Positions 50,757 to 62,489 of a stretch of 64,000 nucleotides of DNA are shown piece after piece; position 1 is the stretch's first letter; the number at the start of each line of letters is the position of its first letter. A model generated the notes under the pieces. The model worked only from the letters and a program-made list of their open reading frames with translations. It did not search any database and had not been told where the DNA came from. The stretch is from Apostichopus japonicus (taxonomy: Eukaryota > Echinodermata > Holothuroidea > Aspidochirotida > Stichopodidae), in the NCBI RefSeq assembly GCF_037975245.1, contig NC_092568.1:11619501-11683500 (forward strand), read 5' to 3'. A program made the translations under genes and the position numbers.

Positions 50757-52071
50757 TGTTCCCTTATACGAGGGGAATGGTTATACACAGTCATAGTCTC
50801 GATGCAAGGGGACTGGGGTTGAGAGCAGATCAGACGTTCGGTAGTTTGGTCTTCTTGCCCAGGTTCTTTCCTGGGTGACTTTTCTTAAAAAGCATCCCCG
50901 GTAATCAATCACGGGAGAATGATCGGCAGGTACATTTTGCTGTAACTTGATAACTCACTTAAATAATTAAATAATAAATAAGGTAGAATTTGAGTCTTGA
51001 TATGTTATAATACAAAGAAAACAGACAACTTTGAGTCCAATAATGTTTCTGTAACTATTCCAGTATTTTTCAAGATATGTATCGTTAAATATACTTAATT
51101 TCTGGAATATTCGTTTAGGCTAACTTGAAGGTGACGTCTGCTCCTCACTGCAGTTCTTTTAGTTAATGTTAATCCTTTGTTTTTGAGGTCAACCAGAATA
51201 TGTTCGTTAATCTTCATATAAGCAACAGAGCACCCTTGGATGGCATTCGACATCATTTGTTGTCCTTAACAAATTTGTAATAAATTATAAACATGTCATT
51301 TGAGACCATATAATCTTAATTTCTCCCATTGAGTTTTGTAGTGCAACCGAGGAACTAGTCTGTTGGGCTGTGTAATAAACTAAAAGGTCCAGTCACTTTA
51401 ACTAGTGAACCTCAACTGTTTAAAGGGTCATTAAAAAAAATAAGTAAATGTGCTATACACCCCTAGCTAGAATGAGAGCAGTGGTTTTTAACGGTCCACG
51501 GCATATCAAAGTTAATTTTGTTGCTGAAGTTATCAAAACACAATACGGAGTACATTTTTTTGTGAATATCAAACAAAGTTCTTAAGAATCAATCAGTTTC
51601 CAAAACTACCTACTATGCGGTATGAGAATTTGCTACAACACTGTTGCTTATAATGAGACCTTATTGACACTGGTATACTTTGGTTTTCTTGCAAAAGTTA
51701 TAGATTGAATTCTATGTATATTAAAATTTTATCTCATGTTCTTGTCGGCTTGTATGTCTCTTGTATTGAAACGAATATAATGCTTGTTTTGGTGTACGTT
51801 GTGTAAACCTTTACCAACACATTTATGTCAAACAATTTAATTAATTTAGTTTAATTAAGTTCCTGCAAACCCTTGTGGACCGCATGACTGTTTGAATGTG
51901 TTGCTTGGCTTACCACAAATAACCTATTACAATAAAATCCATTCCACCTTCAGAGTGACAAGAAAAAAACGGCTTTTAAGGAATTCGATGGCGCTAGTTT
52001 GAAACAGGGTGTTTTTTAATATAAAATAATTATATGGCGCTTAAAGGCATCCGTGAATTCATTTTTAGGAG

Positions 52072-52400
52072 AATAGCGCCTCATCAGGCCACGTATTCAG
52101 TGGACGGTGGCTGCAAGCATGCCGGTCGCAGAGATGTCACCACCTCTGGCCAAAGGCAAGGATTCACGCACGCCACCTAGTACGCTTCTGGTCGATTTGA
52201 CCGACCTTCTGCGCATCCTCCCGGGTTCTTTTGCGACAACAAGGGAGACATGGTACGGGATCCTAGGCCACAAAAAGCACCATGCCACAGCCTGAGGTAT
52301 TATCGCCAGAGGCCTGTCTTGAACCCTAGCCACGATTTACACGACCGACGAGGAATGAGTCTTTCGTCACCCTCTTAACAGCATCGGCCACCACATCAGC
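52072..52400. other. GC-rich conserved block, copy 3
   Basis: Third copy. One fewer A in an A-run shortens the plus-strand frame to 62 codons, while a minus-strand frame of 78 codons stays open. Confidence 0.5.
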
Positions 52401-52491
52401 TAGTAATTTTTATGGTTGAATTAATATATCAAGACTTCAGCGTGGACAGCTGAAAGAGAAAAAGGAATTTTTAAACGTGTATAATCGTTGA

Positions 52492-52555
52492 TGGAGTCGA
52501 ACTCAGTTCATCAGGTTAACAGTCCACTGCTCTACCCACTGAACCATTGACGAGT
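52492..52555 (-). repeat. tRNA-like remnant in spacer 3
   Basis: Orthologous copy, with one base lost near the 5' side and a change in the anticodon-loop region. Confidence 0.45.
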
Positions 52556-55280
52556 TAACTTTCTACGAGCTTAAATTATTATTGTTGGTTGGATACAAGC
52601 TATTGGTAACAGTGAACGACACTGCCTTCAACGAAATCTCTATTCATCCTGTTTTACTCTCATTAGAACAACGGATCTGAATATCTTTATTTACAAGAAG
52701 CTCACGCTTGTCTTTGTTTACATTGCAGCAAGCAGTAAGAATGTCGTTTCCTTCCAAGACGTAAAATGTATAATAGGCTTATGCCCCGATATTATCGATG
52801 ACTTCGAAGCAAGCAGTAAAAGAAAAACGGATTCCGTGAAATCTTCTTATTCACAAAAGGTTGCTTAAGATAATGCTCACAAGAGAGTTCTTGCTGTAAG
52901 TTATGTCCTTTTACAACTATATTCCATGCAGACGATAATGAACTGGAGTAAGCTTAAAATTTCAACAAACAATACATATTCACATTTCAGTACCGTTTTG
53001 AATGAGGAAGGGACATTGCTTATTAAGTCAAACACGTTAACTTCATGTGACTAATCTTATTTAGGGATCTGAATGGCTGGAAATAGCACGGTTATTCGAA
53101 ACCCGAACAGGATTCATAGGGTTTGGAGTTTATACAAGAAGATTTGGGAAACACGCGTGATTGGGAATTCGTCAAGTGACTCGATGTGTTTATTGATCCT
53201 CTGAAACTGCGTTATTTGCGTGTATAGCCCCCCCCCCCCACACACACACACATACGAAGTGTGTATTTACTATAGTTTAATACAAAATGTTAGAATCATC
53301 TTTTTAAATATCAAATTTTGACCTATTATCAGCCAACGTTGTTTACAAAATGAAACAATTGTTGCATTTTGAAAGACTGAATGGTAATGAGGAAGGGACG
53401 GTGACGAGGACGGGGTTTGGGTGTTTTTATAGCTTCTATATGTGCAATACAAGTCAACACTCTGAAATGGTCGACTCTATCAGCAGCTAAAATCTCTATA
53501 AAGCATAAGTTATAGGAGGAAATAGCAACCCTTTCAGGTCGTAGCTATACTCTCCCCTCACCGCCGCCCCTCCTTCTCATTTCATTTGCCGATACGTTAC
53601 TGAACCATGAAAATTGTATCTCAGATCAGATCTCTATAACAAAGAAATAAACGAACGGAATGAAAATTAAGTTTCCTCCTCCTATCGATTTTAAAAAAAA
53701 GGTATTTGCGTCACCTCTCATAGAGTGTGGGTTTGAAATAATTGACATAATTCAACCAGAACTCTGTCTTAATTTATTATTTGTCTTTCATCCAGAACTC
53801 TGTTTTACTCTGTTTAACAAAGTATGTTGTATCATTGAAATAGGCTTGACATGACAAAAATCAGGTTAAGCATGAAAGGTATAAACGAAGCTAGTTAAAT
53901 TGGGTAACCTTAGTACGTAACCATGCATGGTATCGTCTTGTATTAGAATCTGATATCGCCATTGGGTAACAAGCAGGTTTGTGACGCTCAATTCATACGG
54001 TTTGAGGCAAATATATCTTATCATCAAAAACATGCAAAATTGGGTGGGACCATCATATTTAATTAGACTATGGGCCAACAGAGACACGCCCCCTAACTAA
54101 CTTTAAATTCATCACCTGACCCAAATTTATTCATGCAACAAATTTAATCTTTAAAAAAAATGAAGGAAGAACCAATGAGAACATGTGAACTATAGAAACA
54201 TTCTTTGTATTCCGTTTCAAGTCATGGAGGTTTAGAGATTACGTTGATCCCAAGAACTAACCGCCATGAAATGGAAGGAAAGCTAAAAGAGAAGCATTCT
54301 TAAAAGAAATTCCCTCTGAATAAAAATACACTTTATACAATCATAACACAGCTATATGCTGCTATATCCTCTCTATGGATTTAAAACTAACGACATTAGA
54401 CATTAGAAAAGGGAATGATACAACCTTGGCACACCTGTTTTCAATCTTTCAATCACATGAACTACGATTGGCAGAGGTTAGGCGAAGTTTCCCTCCTCAC
54501 TATTAGGGGATTCTCCCTAGCAGGGGATTCTCCCTGCTTGCCTGCTGGATGTCCCTGCTCCCATTGTGCGTATGAGTGAGAGGATATAATTCTGTCTACA
54601 AGATCGATGAGTGGCTATATGCGAAATATTGTAAAGTCAAGTCAATTTTTTCATGTTATTTTACCATTGATTCAAATTTACTTTCTTTTAAGTTCGTTCC
54701 CATTTATTTGGGTTTTGGATATTCTCTTGTAGTGGAATGTAGCAAATTAGTAGCCTATCAGTTAACACAGCTGAATTTAATCATGAGAACTGTAAGATAT
54801 ATGCTATAAGTATAGTACCCATAATGAGGGGAAAATACAAAGATGTTGTGTCATTGAAATAAGCGTGACATGACAAAAATCAGGTTTAAGCATGAAAGGT
54901 ATAAACGTAGCTAGGTAAATTGGGAAACCGTACGTAACCATGGTATCGTCCTGTATTAGGAACTGGGATTACCATTGGGTAACTCGCAAATGCGTCACGC
55001 TCACCTCATACAGTTTGGCGCAAATATATCTTGTCATCAATAAAATAACGTGAGAACAAGAAACTGAAAAGAGACGTTAGCAAAGCGAGGACTGATGCAG
55101 AAGGACGAAATACGGCAACGCAGCGAAAGACCCCCACGACCCCCAAAGAAACAAAAGAAAAGTGAATCCCTTAGGGAATCTCGCCCCCACCATCAGCTAC
55201 ACATTCATTAAAACTTGGAATTTGAGAATATGTCATATCTTTGTAATTAAATAACCTAAAAGCACAGCGTTAGTGTCTCA

Positions 55281-55281
<1 letters not shown>

Positions 55282-55364
<83 letters not shown>
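55282..55364. repeat. (TA)n microsatellite
   Basis: Uninterrupted AT dinucleotide run directly left of the candidate LTR. Confidence 0.95.
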
Positions 55365-55367
<3 letters not shown>

Positions 55368-55920
55368 AACGCTAACTCAGTCTAAGATTCTGGGGCGTCC
55401 AAATATTCCCTACTGAGGACTGGTGGTGGTATGGAAACAAATGCGGCTTCTATGGTTGTATGTTAGTAACGACGAGCCTTAAATCTCGCTATTACATGCA
55501 AAAGATATAACACATAGATAAACGAGTAAAGAACAAGCGCTGTGTAGATTTCGCAATCTATTACTATAACCAGCCACGGTACAAACAATACATCGGCACG
55601 AAGCCCTCAATAATAGGTAGAAAACATGCACTTAACGATAATGGTCACAAACGAGGTCTCAATACCGAAGTAGAGACCTATAACGATACGTACAAAAGTG
55701 TATAAAAGACGAATACAAGACAGATACAAGTACGACCACAATGGTCGGAGCCAGGGCTACTACCGAACCGAACGATTCAGATCGGGAGCGAAGACTGGTC
55801 ACAAGTCTTGAGGTCTGCTTCAGCTGAGCTGGTGAGCAGACATCACGTGACCTGTAACAATTACGTAATGTAGCCTACGGCAAATAGAGGGCGACAGATA
55901 CGATGACCAACGGCATCACA
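55365..55920. mobile_element. Candidate solo LTR inside an AT microsatellite
   Basis: A 556-bp non-repetitive block begins TGTAACGC and ends GGCATCACA (TG...CA) and sits between two halves of an AT run. It contains a TATA-like TATAAAAG at about 55702-55709. A target duplication cannot be told from the AT repeat. No internal retroelement genes are nearby. Confidence 0.4.
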
Positions 55921-55980
55921 ATATATATATATATATATAAATATATATATATATTTATATATTTATATATATATACATAT
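55921..55980. repeat. (AT)n microsatellite, right half
   Basis: Interrupted AT run right of the candidate LTR. Confidence 0.9.
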
Positions 55981-56052
55981 ACACTAGGGATGACTTTGCT
56001 TTCATGATTATGATTGGTTTCACCAGGGCAGCTTCAAATATATATATATATT

Positions 56053-56224
56053 CACTTTCGGTGATCATGCACTGAAGAAGAGCTAGTTTTGCTCGAAAGC
56101 TCTGCAAAAACCAAACATTGGCTGTTTTACTTCCAATCACTTACCTAATTCAATTATTGTATCTCACTCGAGATCCAGCCTTTCTCTAAATGCAGCATAG
56201 TTGTTTAACAGATTTTCCGTTATT

Positions 56225-56226
<2 letters not shown>
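56053..56226 (+). repeat. Penelope terminal direct repeat, copy 1, with hammerhead-like motif
   Basis: 174 bp, repeated at 56869-57042 with a few changes. It contains CTGAAGA (56072-56078), a GAGC/GCTC stem and GAAA (56095-56098), the order of a hammerhead core, though with one extra A before stem II. Hammerhead ribozymes are known from terminal repeats of Penelope-like elements. Confidence 0.75.

Positions 56227-56298
<72 letters not shown>
56227..56298. repeat. (TA)n microsatellite
   Basis: Follows the first Penelope direct repeat; a matching run follows the second at 57043-57088, so the TA tail belongs to the element. Confidence 0.9.
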
Positions 56299-56299
<1 letters not shown>

Positions 56300-56730
56300 T
56301 TGTCGATTCGACCGGGGCCTTTCAGAGCAACCAAACCAAACGCACGTTCCAAATTCGGCGCAAAATTAACTGCCTATCCAAAAATGTCATTTACCTCATC
56401 TACTGCAATATTTGTAACTTACAATACATTGGAGAGTCAAAAAACACTCTTAGAATGAGAATGACACAACATAGATCGGCGATCAAAACAAAAAAGATCT
56501 ACCAACCTGTTGCAAATCACTTCAATCTCCAAAATCATTCAATTGAGAATTTGCGTGTTATTGCCATTGACCAGAACGATTCTTGGACAGATAAATCTAG
56601 GAAAGCGAAAGAAAATTTCTGGGAACTAAACCTAAAGACCACGGCACCATTCGGTTTAAACATCAGAAACGATTTGCCGTCCCAGATAAACCAAAACAAT
56701 TCCTTTACAATTACAACGGAATCGGATTAA
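56299..56730 (+). pseudogene. GIY-YIG endonuclease domain of a Penelope-like element, 5' truncated
   Basis: The frame runs about 143 codons to TAA. After a basic stretch it reads VIYLIYCNICNLQYIGESK, which carries the two GIY-YIG strands (here IYLIY and QYIGES), then LRMRMTQHRSAIK with the conserved Arg, and later HFNLQNHS and a FWELNLKTTAPFGLN-type end. This is the C-terminal nicking endonuclease that Penelope-like retroelements use for target cleavage. No stop interrupts it, but the upstream reverse transcriptase is absent and the 5' side runs into a TA repeat, so it cannot act alone. Confidence 0.85.
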
Positions 56731-56868
56731 AATAATCCGACGCGGATTAAAATAATCCGAATTTCTAAAACTCCTGCTCAATTCAGCAGAAATCAGTAAG
56801 TCGCTTTGCCCTTACAACCATGCCGACATCTCCTCTATAAAACAGTTTCAATTCCTGCTACTCCTTGT

Positions 56869-57040
56869 CACTTTCGGTGATCATGCACTGAAGAAGAGCT
56901 AGTTTTGCTCGAAAGCTCTGCAAAAACCAAACATTGGCTGTTTTACTTCCAATCACTTACCTAATTCAATTATTGTCTCTCACTCGAGATCCAGCCTTTC
57001 TCTAAATGCAGCATAGTTGTTTATCAGTTTTTCCGTTATT

Positions 57041-57042
<2 letters not shown>
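56869..57042 (+). repeat. Penelope terminal direct repeat, copy 2, with hammerhead-like motif
   Basis: Second copy. CTGAAGA at 56888-56894 and GAAA at 56911-56914 are conserved. Confidence 0.75.
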
Positions 57043-57094
<52 letters not shown>

Positions 57095-57151
57095 TATTTG
57101 AAGCTGCCCTGGTGAAACCAATGATAATCATGAAAGCCAAGTCATCCCTAG

Positions 57152-57960
57152 TTAGGGCTGTTACCATGGCAATTGCCATGATGAAATTTGGACTTTGGGA
57201 AAAATATCATATATTAAACATTTACCAAAAATACAAACTGATTGTCTTTTTGACATTGATTTGGTGCTGCCCGGTTAATTGCAGTCAAGATCTGTAAGGT
57301 CATAGGATCATGTAAGGTCATAGTCATGTTTTAATAGGGCTGTTGCCATGGTAACACCATGATGATAAATTATAGAACAAAATGTGAAATTACTAAGGTC
57401 TAACTGTATATTTGAGCAAAGACATGACATTTTCTTCTCAAATTCGAATTACAATTCTGTCAGCATAGTGTTGCCATGACCATGGTCTTGATTGAGAACG
57501 AGCTTGATCTGCAATGATACTGATCTTGACCTAATCTATCAGGCAGCCCTTAATCTATACACCATGACACTTAGAATGTGTTTCTTTGTTCTTTAGTTAC
57601 ATAAATATGACATTTTGTTGTCAAAGTCCATTTCAAACTCAAATTCAGTCAGCCTAGTGTTGCCATGGCAACGGTCTTGATTGAGCTCGATCGTGACCTT
57701 AAATGGGCCTGATCTTGAGCTCAATCAACCAGAAAGTCTGAAATATATATGCCTAAGACACATTGATTGTGTTTTCATGTTGTTTAGTTACAATTATATG
57801 AATAATCTTAAATTCACCCAAATTGTTTTGAAGCGTTGTCATCGAAACGCTCCTAAATTGGGTATAATAGAAACCTTAATTGACTCAGATTTTGATTGCA
57901 ATCAACCAGGCACCATACCATTGATGTAACTAAACACTTAGATTGTGTTTTTATGTTGTA
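57152..57960. repeat. Degenerate tandem repeat with RFX-type palindromes
   Basis: Old copies of a roughly 190-200 bp unit, recognised by TGTTGCCATGG...CTTGATTGAG, followed by TGATCTTGA, then TTGTGTTT and TTTAGTTACA. GTTGCCATGGCAAC at 57659-57672 is a perfect inverted repeat; relatives lie at 57160-57173, 57342-57355 and 57470-57480. No gene seen. Confidence 0.5.
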
Positions 57961-57966
57961 TAGGCC

Positions 57967-58337
57967 CAGTGGCGTAGGAAGGTACTTTTGAATGGGGGGG
58001 GGCTGAAGACCGATGGCCGGCCTGGGGGAGGGGTCTAAGGGGAGGGGGTGTCCCCCTCCCCTTTGGAATTTTTTTGCATTTCCAGGTGGCCTCAGATGCA
58101 AGTTGGTGCAATATAGCACACTTCAACACGCACTCCATTTTGTAAAGAATTTTGCATTTTCACCTGGCCTTAGATGCAATTTGGTGCTTCAAATGAGATT
58201 TTTTTCTCATTTGAAAATGAAAAAGGGGTTTTCTGACTTGCGAAGCGGGGGGGGGGGGGGGCGGAACGATACTTCCGCCCCCCATATTTTTCACGGGGGG
58301 GCTGGCGCCCCCCAGCCCCCCGGTTCCTACGCCCTTG
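57967..58337. mobile_element. hAT-type MITE, second copy, with 8-bp target duplication
   Basis: Same family as 21000-21351, with ends CAGTGGCGTAGGAA and TTCCTACGCCCTTG. Direct repeats TATAGGCC flank it (57959-57966, 58338-58345). It has longer G and C runs than the spacer 2 copy. Confidence 0.9.
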
Positions 58338-58810
58338 TATAGGCCTACTCCCAAAGATACTATTTTTTTTCCAATTTGTATAGTGCTGCCATGGCACCAG
58401 CCCTGAAGGCCACACCCACCACTAATTTAATGGCAAACAAGTATATTGTGGCAGCTGAGGGTCCTAGCTAACAGAAAAACATGGTGGGTGAAAATCTCAA
58501 AGGGGGGGGGTCCATTTTTTCTATTTTTTCCGAAACTGTAACATTTCTCAACTTATTTGACGTTTTACATATTTTAAGTTGTTAAAGTTGAAAAGTTGCA
58601 TATCGAAAATTTCAAATTTCTTCTTGAATGTCGCATTGCCTTCGAGTCGTAAGTGCTGGCTATGCTTGCACTCCTAATTTGAAATTAGGCTGCTTACAGT
58701 ATTTTAGTCGTCCAAATCTGTCAATAGTTGACATATACGCTGGTTTTGTAAGATTCTTATTACAGGATTATTTTAAGCCGAAAACTTAATTTTTAATATG
58801 AGGGTTGACT

Positions 58811-59163
58811 CAGGGGCGTAGCGAAGGTTTTTCTTGTTGGGGGTGTGGAGGATTTGATTTGCCGACGGATCTGGAAGTGGTGACTGAAATGGGGGAGGGG
58901 TCTAAGGGGAGGGGTTATACCCCTCCCCTTTGGAAAATTTTTAGTTTTGAAACGTCCTTAGATGCAATCTGGTGCATATTTTAAGTCAAATTTGGCACGG
59001 AAGAAGCTCCCTTCTCCTTTTCTCTATTTAGCTTTCCTTCTTTCTTCCCATTCCGCTCTCTTCACCTTTTCTCCTTTTGCCGACAGACCCAAAATTTGCC
59101 GACAGCGACCAAATTATTGGGGGCTGTGACACCCCCCACACCCCCCCGCTCGCTACGCCCCTG
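58811..59163. mobile_element. hAT-type MITE of a second family
   Basis: The ends CAGGGGCGTAGCGA and TCGCTACGCCCCTG are perfect inverted repeats. The flanks GGTTGACT (58803-58810) and GGTAGACT (59164-59171) differ at one base, as expected of an older 8-bp duplication. Non-coding; a pyrimidine-rich stretch leads to the right end. Confidence 0.85.
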
Positions 59164-59171
59164 GGTAGACT

Positions 59172-60333
59172 TTTACCATGACATAAATGTCTTATGTTAT
59201 TCTATTGAGTTGTTACACTATAGACCTATAGGACACTTGTTTAACGGTTTTCGGCATATCAAAATTGACTATGACCTTTAAGCAGGAGTCCCACACCCAA
59301 CCCCTCGAAGCGGACGAATTATGCCATAGACAACATAAATAACAACAAGTACGGTAATTATTCATAACATGACATTCATTTCCGAAGAAATATTGCATAT
59401 GCCATCTATATCCGTTGATAATTTTTGTCTCCTGTGCTTTTCCATCCTTTTAATAATTTCTGATTTTAGGGTTTATTTTTTTATTCTGCATTCCATTTCC
59501 TTGATATATTCAATGTTAGCTAGTGATATTTTGTTAAAACGTGATATTTGTCACTAATTTGGTACTGTATAGTTCAGTGACGTCAACACTTGTTAGGTCT
59601 TTTTTCCAAGCTATTTACTTAATTTAGATTGTAATTGAGTTATCCCTGGTCAAGCTATAAACAAATTACACAACCCTTGTTGAAACTGTTGAATTGGACG
59701 AGGGTTCAGTTTATATTTATAGTCACCGGGTGGACAGCACATGAACGGAGCACTTTGTAACCTATCAAATTGAAAGCTAAGTGATAGAATTAAAATTATT
59801 TCAAGAGGTTTTAAAGGACAAAATAAATCAATCCTTCGTTAAATAACCCGCAAGGTAGTAGAAAAGAGGGAGAAAAAAAGGAGGTCATGCATGCATATTA
59901 ATGCATCTTGTTGATTTAGCTGTGATAACCCATTAGCAGAAGTTGGTTGTTTTAACGCATTAATTACTGCAAACATGGATCTTTACCGTTTTTTGCAGAG
60001 GGCTCTGTCATACTATTCCTAATAGGGATGTATCTAGGTTCTTGGTCCAAACAGAGCCGTAGATACGGCTCTGGTTCCTAATGCGCATGATCGATCCCTT
60101 TTTAATTAAGTTCTACGTTCTCAATCTATGTACTGGTTGTGAAAATATGTTTAAAGAGATCTCGTCTCCAATTAATTACGAGAAGAATCCCAGTTGTAAG
60201 TCCAGTATATATTTCATTTTGGAGATAGGATACAATTTTAAAGTCGCTCAAAGCTAAAATTTGGTTTAGCAGACGTGATTGAAATATCTCAATGAAGCTT
60301 TCTGATTGGTTGATTACCAGACGTGCATGTGTA
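59172..60333. other. No gene recognised
   Basis: AT-rich sequence with short frames only; a small palindrome AGCCGTAGATACGGCT lies near 60055. Confidence 0.5.
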
Positions 60334-61252
60334 GGAAGCCACTAAATACTAACCCGCGTAGCGGTTCGGTTCATCGGTAAGGATCCCGAGCGAGAATGAT
60401 CTCACCTGACGTCACAGTCTTGCATAACTACGTAGATGCACATGTTGTACATTTCACGTGTATAGCGCGGGTACGGGCTCGTGCAACACGTACGAATTGC
60501 CGGGCCACGTCCCGCTCGCGATTAAGTAAAAGAGGGGAAAATAGGAGACAGATACACAAATATCCAAACGTTTCACGGTTTATTCTTGACATTTTAAGTT
60601 ACCAAATGTATATAAGAAAGCTGCAATAAAGTACTGTTTTATTTATCTTTATATCTCAAGTAGCAGGTCTCACAAGTTATTACACAGAATTAACTAACCT
60701 CCAAGACCTGGTTGTGTACATATATCATTTTAAAAACTGTGAGTACCGTTTCAAACCCATATATCTATCTTCATCTAAAGTAACAGGTCTCACAAGTTAT
60801 TACATAAAGTCAACTAACCTCCTAGACCTGGTTGTCTACAAATATCAAATTTAAAAGCTGAAAAATTCACTTCAAACGTTTAGATCTATCTTCATTTCAA
60901 ATAACAGGTCTCACAAGTTATTACATAGAGTCAACTAACCTCCAAGACCTGGTTATTTACAAATATCATTTAAAAACTACAAGTACCGTTTCAAACCGCT
61001 ATTATATCTATCTCTATCTCGAGTAGCAGGTCTCACAAGTTATTACATAGAGTCAACTAACTTCCGAGACCTGGGCAAAATAACGTAATTCGGGAACCGA
61101 GAGCGCCGAGCACAGTTGCACCCGAAACCGAGTTCCGAGGGCACTCGAAATGGTCCGACCCGCTGTAGGGGTTAGTATTTAGTGGCTTCCTTCTCGCTCG
61201 GCATCCTTACCGATGAACCGAACCGCTACGCGGGTTAGTATTTAGTGGCTCC
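60334..61252. mobile_element. Foldback element with about 60-bp inverted ends and internal 120-bp repeats
   Basis: The left end 60334-60396 (GGAAGCCACTAAATACTAAC...) is inverted at 61191-61252 with few mismatches; an extra partial copy of the right end lies at about 61165-61190. Inside are four direct repeats of about 120 bp. No transposase and no clear target duplication, so class unknown. Confidence 0.75.
60664..61075. repeat. Four 120-bp direct repeats inside the foldback element
   Basis: Units start with CAGGTCTCACAAGTTATTAC at about 60664, 60784, 60905 and 61027 and each contains a small inverted pair, CAGGTCT and AGACCTG, about 40 bp apart. Confidence 0.9.
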
Positions 61253-61498
61253 CACGTGGTCACACGATAGCACGACTCATGGGCTGCGGCCTATACGGAA
61301 GCCTTTAATTCCATTTCTTTCACTGAGTTGCCGGCGATTCTGGCACTCGTCTAGCTGAGCCTGGCTACAGTAGCTATACTGACGGCCGTGACATTATCAG
61401 TTATTTGCCGAGAGGTTTTTAACTTGCAGGCGTCGGGTGATTGGATTGGTGAATGAGTTTATCAGATGAAGAACTGGAAAATCGAAATAACCGATAAA
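61253..61498. other. No gene recognised
   Basis: No coding or repeat signal seen between the foldback element and the truncated MITE. Confidence 0.4.
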
Positions 61499-61656
61499 GA
61501 AGCTCCCGTTCTCCTTTTCTCTATTCAGCTATACTTCTTTCTTCCCCTTCCGCTCTCTTCACCTTTTCTCCTTTTGCCGACAGACCCAAAATTTGCCGGC
61601 AGCGACCAAATTATTGGGGGTGTGACACCCCCCCCCCCCCGCTCGCTACGCCCCTG
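61499..61656. mobile_element. 5'-truncated hAT-type MITE
   Basis: Matches the right part of 58811-59163 from the pyrimidine-rich stretch through GCTCGCTACGCCCCTG. The left end is missing. Confidence 0.75.
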
Positions 61657-61923
61657 CACGCGGAATTATCCAAACTGTTTCCAAAAGAACCGATTCTAGC
61701 CAACAAAAGGGCCCAAAATCTCAAAGATTTACTTGTTAACTCAAGGTTTCATACTAACGAAGAATCAGCTGACTCTTAAGGTTCACACGAAGCTCTTTTA
61801 GATGCTCTTATAGCTGCACTATGAGTCCATAAAAACTCGTGCACAGAAAATAGATGCATTTTGAGAACGAGACGCCCAGGCCGAATATAAAATATTCAAA
61901 GGCTACTACTGATGAAGCTCCTC

Positions 61924-62487
61924 CTATAAGTGTAATATTTCTACCGTAAACTTTAAGAAGCGGTGAATTTCATTCAACCTGTTTACTAGTTGTTCAAGTT
62001 CCTGAGGTGAACCGTCGTAAAGCAATAGAATTTCATCTCTATAGCGGAGCCATTTTAAGATTTTATTATCTGTCGGTAAAATCTGGTTTTCCAGTCTATG
62101 CATGACGATATCACAGATTTCCGGAGAGGCTTGGCTACCCATGGCGCAACCGATCTTTTGTAGATAGAATTGGTTATTGAACTCGAAACAGTTTCTTGTT
62201 AAAAATAAGTTCAATTAGTTTGCGCATGGATATGGAAGATATTTTATTTATTCCATATTCGCTTTTTTCCGCCTTTTCATAGACTTCTTGACATATATTT
62301 AATGCATCCTCTTGGGGAGTATTGGTATATATGGCGACGACATCGAGTGTACCAAGTACTACTGCTTTTGGTAACGGGGTGGCTTCCACAATTTTCAGAA
62401 TGTGATTTGTGTCTTTCACATAGGTGCTTTGTTTTAATACAATAGGAAGCAAGAAAAAAAAATACTTCAGGTTCTTGGCGACTACGT
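61924..62487 (-). pseudogene. Penelope-like reverse transcriptase fragment, frameshifted
   Basis: Upstream part: KQSTYVKDTNHILK and LGTLDVVAIYTNTPQEDAL, the latter matching the DVxxLYTNIP motif of Penelope-like RTs. Downstream, after a frameshift near 62190-62214: QKIGCAMGSQASPEICDIV (the G-AMG-SP motif) and WLRYRDEILLLYDG at the catalytic box. The usual two Asp of that box read Asp-Glu here. Both ends are cut, and a stop lies just upstream of 62487. The element is inactive and in the opposite orientation to the GIY-YIG fragment at 56299-56730, so they are separate insertions. Confidence 0.8.
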
Positions 62488-62489
62488 TG

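Larger units (their letters stand above)
50757..55190. repeat. Spacer 3: last tandem unit, right edge of the array
   Basis: Homologous to spacer 1 positions 1 to about 4475. Homology stops near 55190 and is replaced by unrelated repeat-rich DNA, so this is the right boundary of the gene array. No gene seen. Confidence 0.8.
55982..57152 (+). mobile_element. Penelope-like element fragment with flanking direct and inverted repeats
   Basis: A GIY-YIG endonuclease frame (56299-56730) lies between two 174-bp direct repeats (56053-56226 and 56869-57042), each followed by a TA run. Outside them, about 60 bp at 55982-56040 reappears inverted at 57090-57152 (GAAGCTGCCCTGGTGAAACC). Terminal direct repeats and complex truncated or inverted ends are typical of Penelope-like elements. 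The reverse-transcriptase part is missing here. Confidence 0.8.

Noticed and set aside
56164-56458. Frames reading IYIYIYIY
   Set aside because: Translation of a TA microsatellite; the true coding frame there is the GIY-YIG one.
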